This document shows positions 1 to 8,182 of a stretch of DNA of 57,979 nt, piece after piece. The DNA is from Spirochaetota bacterium. Its GTDB lineage: Bacteria > Spirochaetota > Spirochaetia > Treponematales > Rectinemataceae. How positions within the stretch are numbered: the first letter of the stretch is position 1; each line of letters starts with the position of its first letter. Where the stretch lies: contig JAKLFE010000028.1 of the NCBI GenBank assembly GCA_022711355.1, positions 1-57,979 on the forward strand. The letters run 5' to 3'. The position numbers and the translations under genes were made by a program. The notes beneath the pieces are model-generated. The model worked only from the letters and a program-made list of their open reading frames with translations, had not been told where the DNA came from and did no database searches.

Positions 1-10
1 CGGTAATTTT

Positions 11-116
<106 letters not shown>

Positions 117-122
<6 letters not shown>

Positions 123-132
123 TTTTTATTTT
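117..132 (+). terminator. T-rich tract following 5S rRNA
   Basis: The 3' arm of the 5S terminal helix is followed directly by TTTTTATTTT (123-132), the only strong T-tract in this otherwise GC-rich start. It probably ends the rRNA operon transcript with the terminal helix acting as the hairpin. Confidence 0.5.
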
Positions 133-187
133 AAATGGCGCCCGAACGGCCGGCAGGCCCATTGCCTCGGCCCCGTAGCCTCCGGTC

Positions 188-216
188 TTGTGTTGCGCGG
201 GCTTATCTGCTATCCT
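188..216 (+). promoter_or_regulatory. Putative promoter of ktrB-ktrA
   Basis: TTGTGT (188-193), a 17-bp spacer and TATCCT (211-216) precede the ATG at 239. The short leader shows no clear Shine-Dalgarno sequence. Seen by eye only. Confidence 0.35.
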
Positions 217-238
217 CCTCTCGCGCCTCGGCGCGACC

Positions 239-1567
239 ATGCGTATACGCATCTCCAGCGCGAAGATCGTCATCTTCGCCTACTTCATCGGCATCATACT
301 CGCCGGCTCCCTCCTCTTGAAATTGCCGGTATCCTGGAAGGGCGCGGCGCCTCTGCGCTATGTGGACGCCCTCTTCACCGCCACCAGCGCGGTCTGCGTC
401 ACCGGCCTCATCACCGTCAACACGGCCCAGTACAGCCGCTTCGGCCAGGCGATCATAATCCTCCTCATCCAGACGGGGGGCTTGGGGATCATCACCTTCG
501 CGACGATCTACCTCGCCGCCCCGCGCAAGCGCATTTCCCTGGTCAACCGCTCCATCATCAAGGATTACTACATCGAGGAGGTCGAGTACCTCCCGAAGGA
601 GATGATCCGCCACATCCTCACGATGACCCTCGCCATCGAGGGCCTCGGCGCCCTGCTGCTCTTCATCCGCTTCCGCCGCCTTCCGGGGGGCGCCTTCGTG
701 GCGGTCTTCCACGCGGTCTCCGCCTTCTGCAACGCCGGCTTCTCGACCTTCCCCGATAGCCTCGAGGGCTACGTCGGGGATCCCATCGTCAACTTCTCGA
801 TCATGGGCCTCATCCTCCTCGGGGGCATCGGCTTCATCGTCATGAAGGATGTCGCGCTCTGCCTGCGCGGCCGCAAGCGCTGGCTCTCCTACCACTCGCG
901 CATGGCCCTCGGCATGTCGGCCGTCCTCGTCGTCGGGGCCGCCCTGGCCTTCCTGGCCTTCGAGCATGGCAGGGCCCTGTCCCACCTCGCACCGGCGGAG
1001 AAGGCCATGGCCGCCCTCTTCCAGGCCGTGACGCCGAGGACCGCCGGCTTCGATACGGTGCCGCAAAGGACCTTCTCCACGCCGAGCGTCCTGGTCACCG
1101 TGATCCTCATGTTCATCGGAGCCTCGCCGGGCTCGACGGGGGGCGGCGTCAAGACGACGACCTTCCTCGTCGTCCTCCTCGCGGCCTTCCGAGGCGCCGA
1201 CGATCGCGACAAGCTGAAGGTCGGGACCCGCTCGATCCCGGCCTCCGCCATCATCAAAGCCGTCGGCGTCCTGGGCAAGGGACTCGCCATCGTGGTAGCC
1301 GGCCTCGTCCTCCTCCTCCTGGCCGAGAGCGAGCGCCCGGGAGCCTCCCTCGGCCTGACCCCGGCCCTCTTCGAGGTAGTATCGGCCTTCGGGACGGTGG
1401 GGCTCTCGCTCGGGATCACGGGCTCGCTCGGGGACGCGTCCAAGGCCGTGCTGATCGCTACGATGTTCGCGGGGCGCGTGGGCCTCTTCGCCATGAGCCT
1501 GCCCCTCTCCGCGAGGCGGCTCGAGCGCTACGCCGATTTACCGAGCACCGACGTGCTCATAGGATGA
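239..1567 (+). CDS. ktrB: KtrB/TrkH-family potassium transporter membrane subunit
   Basis: 442-residue polytopic membrane protein forming the ion-conducting part of a Ktr/Trk potassium uptake system. Four pore-loop signatures of the superfamily are visible: TSAVCVTGL near residue 50, SAFCNAGFS near 165, the GSTGGGVKTTT segment near 300 and SAFGTVGLSLG near 385, each with the filter glycine. Length fits KtrB rather than the longer E. coli TrkH. An upstream in-frame ATG at 188 would add 17 residues unlike the family; MRIRISSAKIVIF at 239 is the better start. The gene is followed after 13 nt by the cytoplasmic gating subunit gene, so the two form one operon. Confidence 0.93.
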   Translation: MRIRISSAKIVIFAYFIGIILAGSLLLKLPVSWKGAAPLRYVDALFTATSAVCVTGLITVNTAQYSRFGQAIIILLIQTGGLGIITFATIYLAAPRKRISLVNRSIIKDYYIEEVEYLPKEMIRHILTMTLAIEGLGALLLFIRFRRLPGGAFVAVFHAVSAFCNAGFSTFPDSLEGYVGDPIVNFSIMGLILLGGIGFIVMKDVALCLRGRKRWLSYHSRMALGMSAVLVVGAALAFLAFEHGRALSHLAPAEKAMAALFQAVTPRTAGFDTVPQRTFSTPSVLVTVILMFIGASPGSTGGGVKTTTFLVVLLAAFRGADDRDKLKVGTRSIPASAIIKAVGVLGKGLAIVVAGLVLLLLAESERPGASLGLTPALFEVVSAFGTVGLSLGITGSLGDASKAVLIATMFAGRVGLFAMSLPLSARRLERYADLPSTDVLIG

Positions 1568-1580
1568 CGGGGGTGGAAGC

Positions 1581-2303
1581 ATGAGGCAGTACGCCATCAT
1601 CGGGCTCGGGAGCTTCGGGCTTCGGATGCTCGAGAAGCTCGCGGCGGTCGCGGACGAGATCGTCGTCATCGACCGGGACGCGGACGTTATCGAGCGCTGC
1701 AAGGACCTGGTGCGCAACGCCTTCATAGCCGACGCCTCGGACGTCGACGCCGTCGAGCGCATCCTCCCCGAGGGCCTCGACGTCGCGGTCGTCGACGTCG
1801 GGGACAACATCGAGGCCGCCATCCTCGTGACGAGCAGCCTGAAGAAGCTCGGCGTCGGCGAGATCATCGTCAAGGCGAGCTCCGACCAGCGGGGCGAGAT
1901 CCTCGAGCTCGTCGGCGCCACGCAGGTGGTCTATCCCGACCGCGAGGCCGCGGCCCAGATCGTGCCGATGCTCGTCTCCCCGGCCCTCTTCAGCTACATG
2001 CCCCTCTCCCCCAGCCTCGTCATGGCCGAGGTGATGATCCCCGCCCGGTACACGGGCCTCACCCTCATCGAGGCCAACCTGCGGCAGCGCCACGGCATCA
2101 ACGTCATCGCCATCCGCACCGAGGGTACCCAGGACTACCGCTACTTCTCGGCCGACTACAAGCTCCGCGCCGACGACATCCTCCTCGTGGCAGGCAAGGA
2201 GAGCGAGATCATCGACATCTCCGGAGCGGAGCGGAAGGCCGGCAAGCGCCCCGTCCTCGAGGTCTTCGCCGATCTCTTCCGCGGGAAGCCGAAGAAGAGC
2301 TAG
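1581..2303 (+). CDS. ktrA: KtrA/TrkA-type RCK regulatory subunit of the potassium channel
   Basis: 240-residue cytoplasmic protein that binds nucleotide and gates the KtrB pore. The N-terminal half is an RCK_N Rossmann domain with GLGSFG near residue 8 and an acidic residue at the end of beta-2 (VVIDRD), indicating NAD(H)/ATP-type binding. The C-terminal 80 residues are the RCK_C (TrkA_C) domain. It lies 13 nt after ktrB and the pair is the standard two-gene KtrAB arrangement. Length and order of domains match KtrA, about half the size of double-RCK TrkA of enterobacteria. Confidence 0.93.
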   Translation: MRQYAIIGLGSFGLRMLEKLAAVADEIVVIDRDADVIERCKDLVRNAFIADASDVDAVERILPEGLDVAVVDVGDNIEAAILVTSSLKKLGVGEIIVKASSDQRGEILELVGATQVVYPDREAAAQIVPMLVSPALFSYMPLSPSLVMAEVMIPARYTGLTLIEANLRQRHGINVIAIRTEGTQDYRYFSADYKLRADDILLVAGKESEIIDISGAERKAGKRPVLEVFADLFRGKPKKS

Positions 2304-2347
2304 GGGCGCTGAGCCTAGTTGTTTACACTAACGCGAATACTGTCATA

Positions 2348-2377
2348 TTGACCCGCCTTACCTCCCTCGGCTAGAAT
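2348..2377 (+). promoter_or_regulatory. Putative sigma70-type promoter upstream of the alpha-oxoamine synthase
   Basis: TTGACC (2348-2353), 18-bp spacer and TAGAAT (2372-2377) in the gap after ktrA. The remaining leader to the ATG at 2540 is about 155 nt, GC-rich, and no riboswitch was recognised in it. Confidence 0.5.
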
Positions 2378-2539
2378 CCTATCGAGGCGCCGGAACAAGG
2401 CGCCGCGTCGCGATCCGGCGCAGCCGCCCGGGGAGACTACCTCGCCCGGGCGATACCGCGCGGCGAAAGCCGGCCGCCCCATTGGCGGCTTCGATCTCGC
2501 CTGAGCGGACCTCCCGCCCGGGCGGAAAGGTATCGGCTC

Positions 2540-3718
2540 ATGGACATCTTCACGAAGTGCTTCGAGTTCGACGAGGACAAGAAGGCGATGGAGAAGGGGC
2601 TCTACCCCTTCTTCCAGCCTCTGGAGGGGACCGAGGGGACCGAGGTCACGATGGCCGGGCGCAAGGTCATCATGCTCGGCTCGAACAACTACCTCGGCCT
2701 GACCTTCCATCCCAAGGTCCGGGAGGCGGCGCAGAAGGCCATCGACGTCTTCGGCACGAGCTGCACGGGCAGCCGCCTCATCAACGGCACCCTCTGCATC
2801 CACGAGGAGCTCGAGGCTCGCCTGGCGGCCTTCATGCGGCGCGACGCGGCCCTGGTATTCTCCACGGGCATGCAGACCAACCTCGGCGCCATCTCCTGCC
2901 TCATCGGCCGCAACGACATCGTGGTGACGGACAAGGACGACCACGCCTCGATCGTGGACGGCTGCAGGCTCGGCATGGGCGAGGTCAAACGCTTCGTCCA
3001 CGGCGACCTCGAGCAGCTCGAGCGCATCCTCGAGAAGATCCCCGAGGACAAGGGGGTCCTCGTCGTGGTGGACGGGGTCTTCTCGATGGGCGGGGACATC
3101 GTCGACCTGCCCAGGCTCGGGCCCCTGTGCCGGAAGTACGGCGCCCGTCTCTACGTGGACGACGCCCATTCCATCGGCGTCCTCGGCGGCGGCCGGGGCA
3201 CGGCGGTCCACTTCGACCAGGGCAAGGACGTCGACCTCACGATGGGCACCTTCTCGAAGAGCTTCGCCTCCCTGGGCGGCTTCGTGGCCGGCGACAAGGA
3301 CGTGATCAACTGGATCAAGCACAGCGCGCGCTCCTTCATCTTCTCGGCCTCCCTGCCGGCCTCGAACGTGATGGCGGCGATGGCGGCCCTCGACATCATG
3401 GAGAAGGAGCCGGAGCACGTGGAGCGCCTGTGGGACAACGCGCGCTTCATGATGAAGAGCTACCGCGAGCTGGGCTTCGACATCGGCCGGACCCAGACGC
3501 CGATCATCCCCATCATCGTCGGGGACGACGAGAAGTGCTTCATGCTCTGGAAGGAGCTTTATGAGAACGGGGTGTACACGAATCCCGTGATCCCCCCGGC
3601 CGTGCCCCAGGGCATGTCCCTCCTGCGCACGAGCTACATGGCCACCCACACCAAGGCGCAGCTCGCCAAGGCCCTCGGGGTCTTCGAGAAGGCGGGGCGG
3701 AAGCTCGGCCTCATCTAG
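2540..3718 (+). CDS. Alpha-oxoamine synthase, serine palmitoyltransferase-like
   Basis: 392-residue cytosolic PLP enzyme of the family that condenses an amino acid with an acyl-CoA (SPT, KBL, BioF, HemA). The PLP lysine is K240 in GTFSKSFASLGG; the cofactor-stacking His is in DDHASIVDG near residue 136 and the Asp/His pair in VDDAHSIG near 207. The FSASLPAS and HSARSFIFS segments and the overall length resemble bacterial serine palmitoyltransferases more than BioF. No biotin, threonine-degradation or other sphingolipid genes are adjacent, so the substrate cannot be assigned. It stands alone behind its own promoter and is followed by a strong GC hairpin. Confidence 0.8.
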   Translation: MDIFTKCFEFDEDKKAMEKGLYPFFQPLEGTEGTEVTMAGRKVIMLGSNNYLGLTFHPKVREAAQKAIDVFGTSCTGSRLINGTLCIHEELEARLAAFMRRDAALVFSTGMQTNLGAISCLIGRNDIVVTDKDDHASIVDGCRLGMGEVKRFVHGDLEQLERILEKIPEDKGVLVVVDGVFSMGGDIVDLPRLGPLCRKYGARLYVDDAHSIGVLGGGRGTAVHFDQGKDVDLTMGTFSKSFASLGGFVAGDKDVINWIKHSARSFIFSASLPASNVMAAMAALDIMEKEPEHVERLWDNARFMMKSYRELGFDIGRTQTPIIPIIVGDDEKCFMLWKELYENGVYTNPVIPPAVPQGMSLLRTSYMATHTKAQLAKALGVFEKAGRKLGLI

Positions 3719-3768
3719 CCCCCGCGGCCGCGGCCGGGCGCCTCGCCTCCGGCCGCGGCCCCGCGGGG
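3719..3768 (+). terminator. Strong GC hairpin after the alpha-oxoamine synthase
   Basis: CCCCGCGG-CCGCGGCC (left arm from 3719-3735) pairs with GGCCGCGGCCCCGCGGGG (3751-3768) apart from a 2-nt bulge, starting at the stop codon. No T-tract follows, so intrinsic termination is uncertain. Confidence 0.45.
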
Positions 3769-3855
3769 CCCCGCCGCTCGGCTGGCTTCCGGGCCCGGCA
3801 TGCATATACTAGGAGTCATCGTGTCGCGCAAACGGGCCCCGGAGGGGGATAGGGC

Positions 3856-5151
3856 TTGATCGATCCCCGGACGGCCGCGATCCTCATGCTGATCGGCGGC
3901 ATCGAGTGCAGCCTCCTCTTTTTCGCGGCGGGCGCGATGCGGCGGAAGACCGCGGCTTGGATCAACCCGCCCTCGCTGTTCTGGGGCATCGGCACCTCGA
4001 TCCACGTCCTCGGCGTCCTCGCCCTCCTGAGCCAGGGGCGGAGCTCGCCCTGGATCGGGATCATCTTCGCCAACTCGGCCATCCTCCTCGGCCAGCTCTT
4101 CATCCTCGCCGGGCTCCGCCGCCTCGTCGGGGCATCCTGCGCCTTCCGCCGCTACGCGGCCTCGCTCCTGGCCTATACCCTCCTCGCCGTCCTCCTCACC
4201 TTCCGCTTCCCCTCGGCCTCCCTGCGGGTCCTCATGTTCTCCCTCGCCGTCGGCGCCTTCTACCTCGAGGGCGCCATCCTGTGCCATCGCGCGAGGAGCT
4301 CGGTCACGGGGCCCATAACGGCCCTGATGTCGATAGTCTTCGTCCTCCTCTGCCTCTTCTTCCTCGCGCGGGCGGCCTTCACGGTCCTCGAGCCCCAGGC
4401 TTCGATCTTCTCGCGGAACCCCTTCAACGCCGCGACCTTCGCGGTCTCCAATTTCGGGCTGATCGCCTGGTGCCTCGGCCTCATCCTCATGCAGAACAAG
4501 CGGACGGAGCGCGAGCTGGAGCGAGCCATCGACGAGAAGGCGGTCCTCCTCCGCGAGCTCCAGCACCGGGTCAAGAACAGCATCTCGGTCATCGCGGGCC
4601 TCGTGAGCCTCGAGTCCTCGCGGCTCGAGGACCCGCGGGCCGCCCCGGTCCTCGAGGCCCTCCAGGGCCGGATCACCGCGATAGCGGAGCTCTACGACCG
4701 GCTCTTCCGCTCGGGCGAGACGGAGCTGGTCGAGCTCGACGCCTACCTCGGGGCCGTGGCCGAGGGACTCTTCGCGGGCCAGGCCGCCGTCGAGCGGGGC
4801 ATCGCCCTAGCGCTCGCCCTCGAGGCCCTGCGCATCGAGGCCAAGCGCGCGGTGCCCCTCGGCCTCATCGCGAACGAGCTCTTGACCGACAGCCTGAAGT
4901 ACGCCTTCCCCGCGGGGCGCCGGGGCTCGGTGCGCCTGGGCCTGCGCCGCGAGGGCGGGGAGCTCCTCCTCGAGGTCGCCGACGACGGGGTGGGCCTGCC
5001 GCCCGGCTTCGCGGTCGGCTCGGGCTCCGGCCTCGGCCTCGTCCTGGCGGAGATGCTGGCCAAGCAGGTGGGCGGCTCGCTCGCGGCCGGCCCCTCTCCC
5101 GAGGGCGGCGCCCGCTTCTCGGTCTCCTTCCCCGAGGCGGAGCCCGCCTGA
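3856..5151 (+). CDS. Membrane sensor histidine kinase (HisKA_2/LOV-HK type)
   Basis: 431 residues. The N-terminal 205 residues hold about seven hydrophobic segments, a 7TM-like sensor. The kinase core begins with ELQHRVKNSISVIAGL, where H237 is the predicted phospho-acceptor; this H-box is typical of the HisKA_2 group. The ATPase domain has the N-box IANELLTDSLKYAFP near 337, DDGVGLPPG and GSGLGL. Start is TTG at 3856 behind a GGAGGGGGATAG purine run; an ATG at 3889 is an alternative. TATACT at 3805-3810 could be the -10. No response regulator is adjacent, so the signal and partner are unknown. Confidence 0.85.
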   Translation: MIDPRTAAILMLIGGIECSLLFFAAGAMRRKTAAWINPPSLFWGIGTSIHVLGVLALLSQGRSSPWIGIIFANSAILLGQLFILAGLRRLVGASCAFRRYAASLLAYTLLAVLLTFRFPSASLRVLMFSLAVGAFYLEGAILCHRARSSVTGPITALMSIVFVLLCLFFLARAAFTVLEPQASIFSRNPFNAATFAVSNFGLIAWCLGLILMQNKRTERELERAIDEKAVLLRELQHRVKNSISVIAGLVSLESSRLEDPRAAPVLEALQGRITAIAELYDRLFRSGETELVELDAYLGAVAEGLFAGQAAVERGIALALALEALRIEAKRAVPLGLIANELLTDSLKYAFPAGRRGSVRLGLRREGGELLLEVADDGVGLPPGFAVGSGSGLGLVLAEMLAKQVGGSLAAGPSPEGGARFSVSFPEAEPA

Positions 5152-5154
5152 GGC

Positions 5155-5856
5155 CTAGGCCTCGGGAGCCGGGGGCTCGAGGAGGCCGTGCTCGACGAAG
5201 CTGTAGTAGCCCTCGCGCGAGAAGATGAGGTGGTCGAGGAGGACTAGGCCGAGGGTCTCGCCCGCCTCCTTGAGGCGGAGGGTGATCTCCCGGTCCTCGG
5301 GGGAGGGCTCGAGGCGGCCCGAGGGGTGATTGTGGGCCACGACCACGGCGCAGGCCCGGTCGGTGATGGGATCGGCGTAGACCTCGCGCGGGTGGACGAC
5401 CGTCCGGTTCACGAGGCCCACGGAGACGACCCGGGCGGCGATGAGCTCGTGGGCCCCGTTCAGCGAGCAGCAGATGAAGCGCTCCTGCTTGCGGTCCGCC
5501 CAGTGGGCGACGAGGGGATAGACGTCCCGCGGCGAGGCGAGCTTGGTCTCGCGGGGGCCGTAGAGGCGCCTGCCCAGCTCGAGCGCCGCGGCGACCGCGC
5601 AGGCCTTGGCCGAGCCCATGCCGCCGATCCGGCGGAGGATGGCCTCCTCGGGCGCGCCCCGGCCGGAGTCGAGGAGCTCGACGACCTCCTCGGCCAGCTC
5701 GCGGACGCCTCTTCCGCGCGTGCCCGTCCCTATGAGAGCGGCGACGAGTTCCGCGTCCGACAGCGACGCGGGCCCCTCGCAGGCCAGCCGTTCGCGAATG
5801 CGGGGCTGGCGGCCGCCGGCGCCGCGCGCCGAATCGTAGAGGGTGTCGTTGGACAT
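5155..5856 (-). CDS. radC: RadC/JAB-domain (MPN+) protein
   Basis: 233 residues. The N-terminal third carries an HhH-type region (LIGTGTRGRGVRELAEEV and IGGMGSAKA), and the C-terminal JAB/MPN+ metalloprotease-like domain has the zinc motif HNHPSG followed by SPEDREIT. This is the canonical RadC (UPF0758) layout. Despite its name, a role in DNA repair is not established for the family. The ATG at 5856 is chosen because GGAGG lies 6 nt upstream; an in-frame start 81 nt earlier is possible. It ends 3 nt after the convergent kinase and is divergent from the Crp-type gene. Confidence 0.9.
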   Translation of the reverse strand: MSNDTLYDSARGAGGRQPRIRERLACEGPASLSDAELVAALIGTGTRGRGVRELAEEVVELLDSGRGAPEEAILRRIGGMGSAKACAVAAALELGRRLYGPRETKLASPRDVYPLVAHWADRKQERFICCSLNGAHELIAARVVSVGLVNRTVVHPREVYADPITDRACAVVVAHNHPSGRLEPSPEDREITLRLKEAGETLGLVLLDHLIFSREGYYSFVEHGLLEPPAPEA

Positions 5857-6008
5857 CGGAGGCCTCCGATGGGACACGCGCGGGAGACGGCCCGGCGATT
5901 GAAGGCGGATCCCGGAGCTTGGGAATGGGCTTATCATCGCCTGGAACGAGGCCTATCCATGGCCTGATTCCGAATGCCATGCTATCGTAAAGAGCTAGGG
6001 GAGCTATC

Positions 6009-6611
6009 ATGGGAAACGAACTGGTCGAGTTCTTGTCCCGATATATCCCGATATCCGACGATCTCGCGATCGCTCTCTCGAAAGCGTCGATGTACCGGGA
6101 CTTCCCCAAGGGCAGTGTGCTCCTTCGCGAGGGAGAGCCGGCGACGAGGGGCTACTTCCTTCTCAAGGGATGCGTCCGGAGCTACGTCCTGAAGGATGGC
6201 GACGACAGGACCATCGATTTCTTCATCGAAGAGGAACCGGTCATCCCCCTCGAGTACGGCAAGCTCCGCCTCTCCTCTCATTTCCTGGAATGCGTTGAGG
6301 AGACCGTGGCGGTCGTGAGCACGCCCGATCAGGAGGAGCGTATGCTCGCCGAGTATCCGCAATTGAAATCGGTCTGCCTCACCATGGCCGAGATCATGTC
6401 CGAGAAACTCCGGGAGTGCCTCGCGCGATACCGGATATCGACCCCGGAGGAGCGGTACCGGGAGCTGGCGGAAAGGCGCCCCGGCTTGCTCCAGCGCGTG
6501 CCCCAGTACCAGATCGCGAGCTACCTGGGCGTGAAGCCGGAATCCCTGAGCCGGATCCGCAGGCGCATCGCGCTCCGCGGCGGGGGGAAGGCAGCTCCCG
6601 ACCGATCTTAA
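6009..6611 (+). CDS. Crp/Fnr-family transcriptional regulator
   Basis: 200-residue DNA-binding regulator. Residues about 20-125 form the cyclic-nucleotide-binding-like beta roll (FPKGSVLLREGEPATRGYFLLKG), and the C-terminus has the winged HTH with recognition helix VKPESLSRIRRRI. There is no cysteine cluster of the FNR type, so the effector is unknown. Start is supported by AGGGGAG upstream. The next gene, 58 nt downstream on the same strand, encodes an outer-membrane protein that it may control. Confidence 0.88.
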   Translation: MGNELVEFLSRYIPISDDLAIALSKASMYRDFPKGSVLLREGEPATRGYFLLKGCVRSYVLKDGDDRTIDFFIEEEPVIPLEYGKLRLSSHFLECVEETVAVVSTPDQEERMLAEYPQLKSVCLTMAEIMSEKLRECLARYRISTPEERYRELAERRPGLLQRVPQYQIASYLGVKPESLSRIRRRIALRGGGKAAPDRS

Positions 6612-6646
6612 CCGAGGTCAATGCATTTCCTCCCGCCTTCCTGTAC

Positions 6647-6663
6647 CCTCCTGCGGCAGGAGG
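6647..6663 (+). promoter_or_regulatory. Palindrome that could sequester a Shine-Dalgarno sequence
   Basis: CCTCCTGC-G-GCAGGAGG is a perfect dyad (8-bp arms around one base). As RNA it can fold with a CCTCCT/AGGAGG stem and a 5-nt loop. AGGAGG (6658-6663) is the ribosome binding site of the gene starting at 6670, so folding would hide it. Confidence 0.5.
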
Positions 6664-6669
6664 CAGGCG

Positions 6670-7299
6670 ATGAAACTGCTTTTTTCGCGAAGGGCGGCGG
6701 CCATCCTTTCCCTGGCCCTCTTCGCTGCGACGGGCCCTTCCGCGCTTATCGCCGAGGTCCGCCCATCCGAGGACCTTCGGCGCTCGTTCGAGACCTCCGC
6801 CTGGATGGCCATGAACCTTATGCCCGATCCGGGGGATTTCTACCAGCTCACCCTCGGGTATTGGCCTGATGATAAAAACGCGTTTTTCCTGAACGGCATC
6901 ACCTGGAAATACGACGCGCCGATCGGCATCCCCCTCGGTCCCGACTTCGATGACCCCGACCAGGATTATCCCGGATACGTACGAGCCTTCGGCCTCGGGG
7001 TCGGCTATCAGCGGATGCTGTGGAAAGGCTTATTCGCGGCCGCGTACGCGATGCCCTTCCTCCAGTCCTTCCACCCCTCGAACGGCGACGCGGAGCGATC
7101 GGGCTTCCAGCTCTACCTGCAGGCGCAGGCGGGGTACCAGTTCGATCTCTTCAAGGGGAAGTTCTTCATCAAGCCCCTGCTTTCCTGCAACTACTGGCCG
7201 ATCAATACGAATTTCCCGGCTTCCTTCCGCGAGAAGGAGGAGCGATGGCCCAACTATTACCTTTTCGAACCGCATTTGAACCTCGGCTTCAGGTTCTAA
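6670..7299 (+). CDS. Hypothetical outer-membrane beta-barrel protein
   Basis: 209 residues with an N-terminal signal peptide (MKLLFSRR, then AAAILSLALFAATG, cleavage near ALIAE). The rest is rich in aromatic residues in alternating strand-like segments and the chain ends NLGFRF, a C-terminal phenylalanine typical of barrel proteins sorted by the Bam complex. No family was recognised. An AGGAGG site 6 nt before the ATG lies inside a palindrome, suggesting translational control. It follows the Crp-type regulator gene closely. Confidence 0.6.
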   Translation: MKLLFSRRAAAILSLALFAATGPSALIAEVRPSEDLRRSFETSAWMAMNLMPDPGDFYQLTLGYWPDDKNAFFLNGITWKYDAPIGIPLGPDFDDPDQDYPGYVRAFGLGVGYQRMLWKGLFAAAYAMPFLQSFHPSNGDAERSGFQLYLQAQAGYQFDLFKGKFFIKPLLSCNYWPINTNFPASFREKEERWPNYYLFEPHLNLGFRF

Positions 7300-7313
7300 G
7301 GGGAGGTAGGCCG

Positions 7314-7442
7314 ATGAAGGCCGTCCTACGCGGGGCGAGGCTCGCGCTCTTGTTCGAGACGGCCGGCCCCGATACGAAGGCGCTGCGCCCGGGCGACGAG
7401 GTGGCCGGCGGCCTTTCGGCTCGCGGCTCGATACACTACTAG
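7314..7442 (+). CDS. Possible 42-residue small protein
   Basis: A short ORF starts at an ATG behind GGGGAGG (about 7300) and ends at 7442, overlapping the end of the convergent gene by 4 nt. The product is basic at its N-terminus (MKAVLRGARLALLFE) and has no recognisable domain. It may be a chance ORF or a truncated remnant. Confidence 0.25.
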   Translation: MKAVLRGARLALLFETAGPDTKALRPGDEVAGGLSARGSIHY

Positions 7443-8182
7443 AAGCGCACGCGGATTCCGGCAGTCGCGTAGTTGAACAGGGCGAAGGTGTAGACGCCGC
7501 CCCCGCCGTCCGAGCCTCCTTCGAGGAGGCGGTAGCCGAGCCGCAGCGTCGCCGTATCCGAGAGGCGGCGCTGGAGGGCGACGAGGAGGTCCTCCGCGCG
7601 GCCGAAGGGGCTGGCCAGGGCCTCCGCGTCGACGAGGAGGCTCGTTCCCCGCGCGAATTCCCATTCCGCCATAGCGCTCACCAGGGGGACGAGGCCGAGG
7701 TCGTCGCGGTGGGCGTAGGCTCCCTCGCTCATGAGCGCTATATCCGCGCTGCGGAGCTTCGCCGAGAGCCCCGCCGCGAGGGCGAGGCTCTCGCTCTTGA
7801 CGAAGGTATAGCGGTAGGTGAGGCGATAGGAATCGAAGCGGTAGCTCGACTCGAGCTTGGTCCCGGCCGGGAAGACCTTGCCCTGGAAGCTCAGGTCCCG
7901 ATCGAGGGTGCCGGAGCCGCGCACCGTGAGCGGGGCCACGAGGACCAGGATCGAGTGGCGGTCGGCGAAGCTGTAGCCGCCCCGGACGCGGAAGGCGAAG
8001 GCCGGATCCGGCCGCGTATCGTCGGCGAGGGAGATCTTCGAGCCGGAATCGGCGGGGATGCGCAGGTCGTTGTAGCCGGTGAAGGCCGCTCCCGCCTCGA
8101 CCTCCAGGAAGCCTTCGGCCCGGAGCGAGAAGGCGCCGAGGAAGCACAGGGAGACTAAGGCCGATCGAGCCGCTTTACGCAT
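7439..8182 (-). CDS. Hypothetical outer-membrane protein
   Basis: 247 residues: a signal peptide (MRKAARSALVSLCFLGAFSLRAEG) followed by amphipathic beta strands (FRVRGGYSFADRHSILVLVAPLTV, YRFDSYRLTYRYTFVKSE) and a terminal phenylalanine (GIRVRF), all consistent with an 8-10 strand barrel. No family name is assigned. The ATG at 8182 has AAGGAGG 7 nt upstream; this start overlaps the end of plsY by 8 nt, so the protein is the last product of the HAD-plsY operon. It may resemble the OmpA-like/OmpW-size small barrels but similarity is not demonstrated. Confidence 0.6.
   Translation of the reverse strand: MRKAARSALVSLCFLGAFSLRAEGFLEVEAGAAFTGYNDLRIPADSGSKISLADDTRPDPAFAFRVRGGYSFADRHSILVLVAPLTVRGSGTLDRDLSFQGKVFPAGTKLESSYRFDSYRLTYRYTFVKSESLALAAGLSAKLRSADIALMSEGAYAHRDDLGLVPLVSAMAEWEFARGTSLLVDAEALASPFGRAEDLLVALQRRLSDTATLRLGYRLLEGGSDGGGGVYTFALFNYATAGIRVRF

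Noticed and set aside
3805..3810. TATACT as the promoter of the histidine kinase
   Set aside because: No matching -35 was found at 16-18 bp, so it is only mentioned with the gene and not listed as a promoter.
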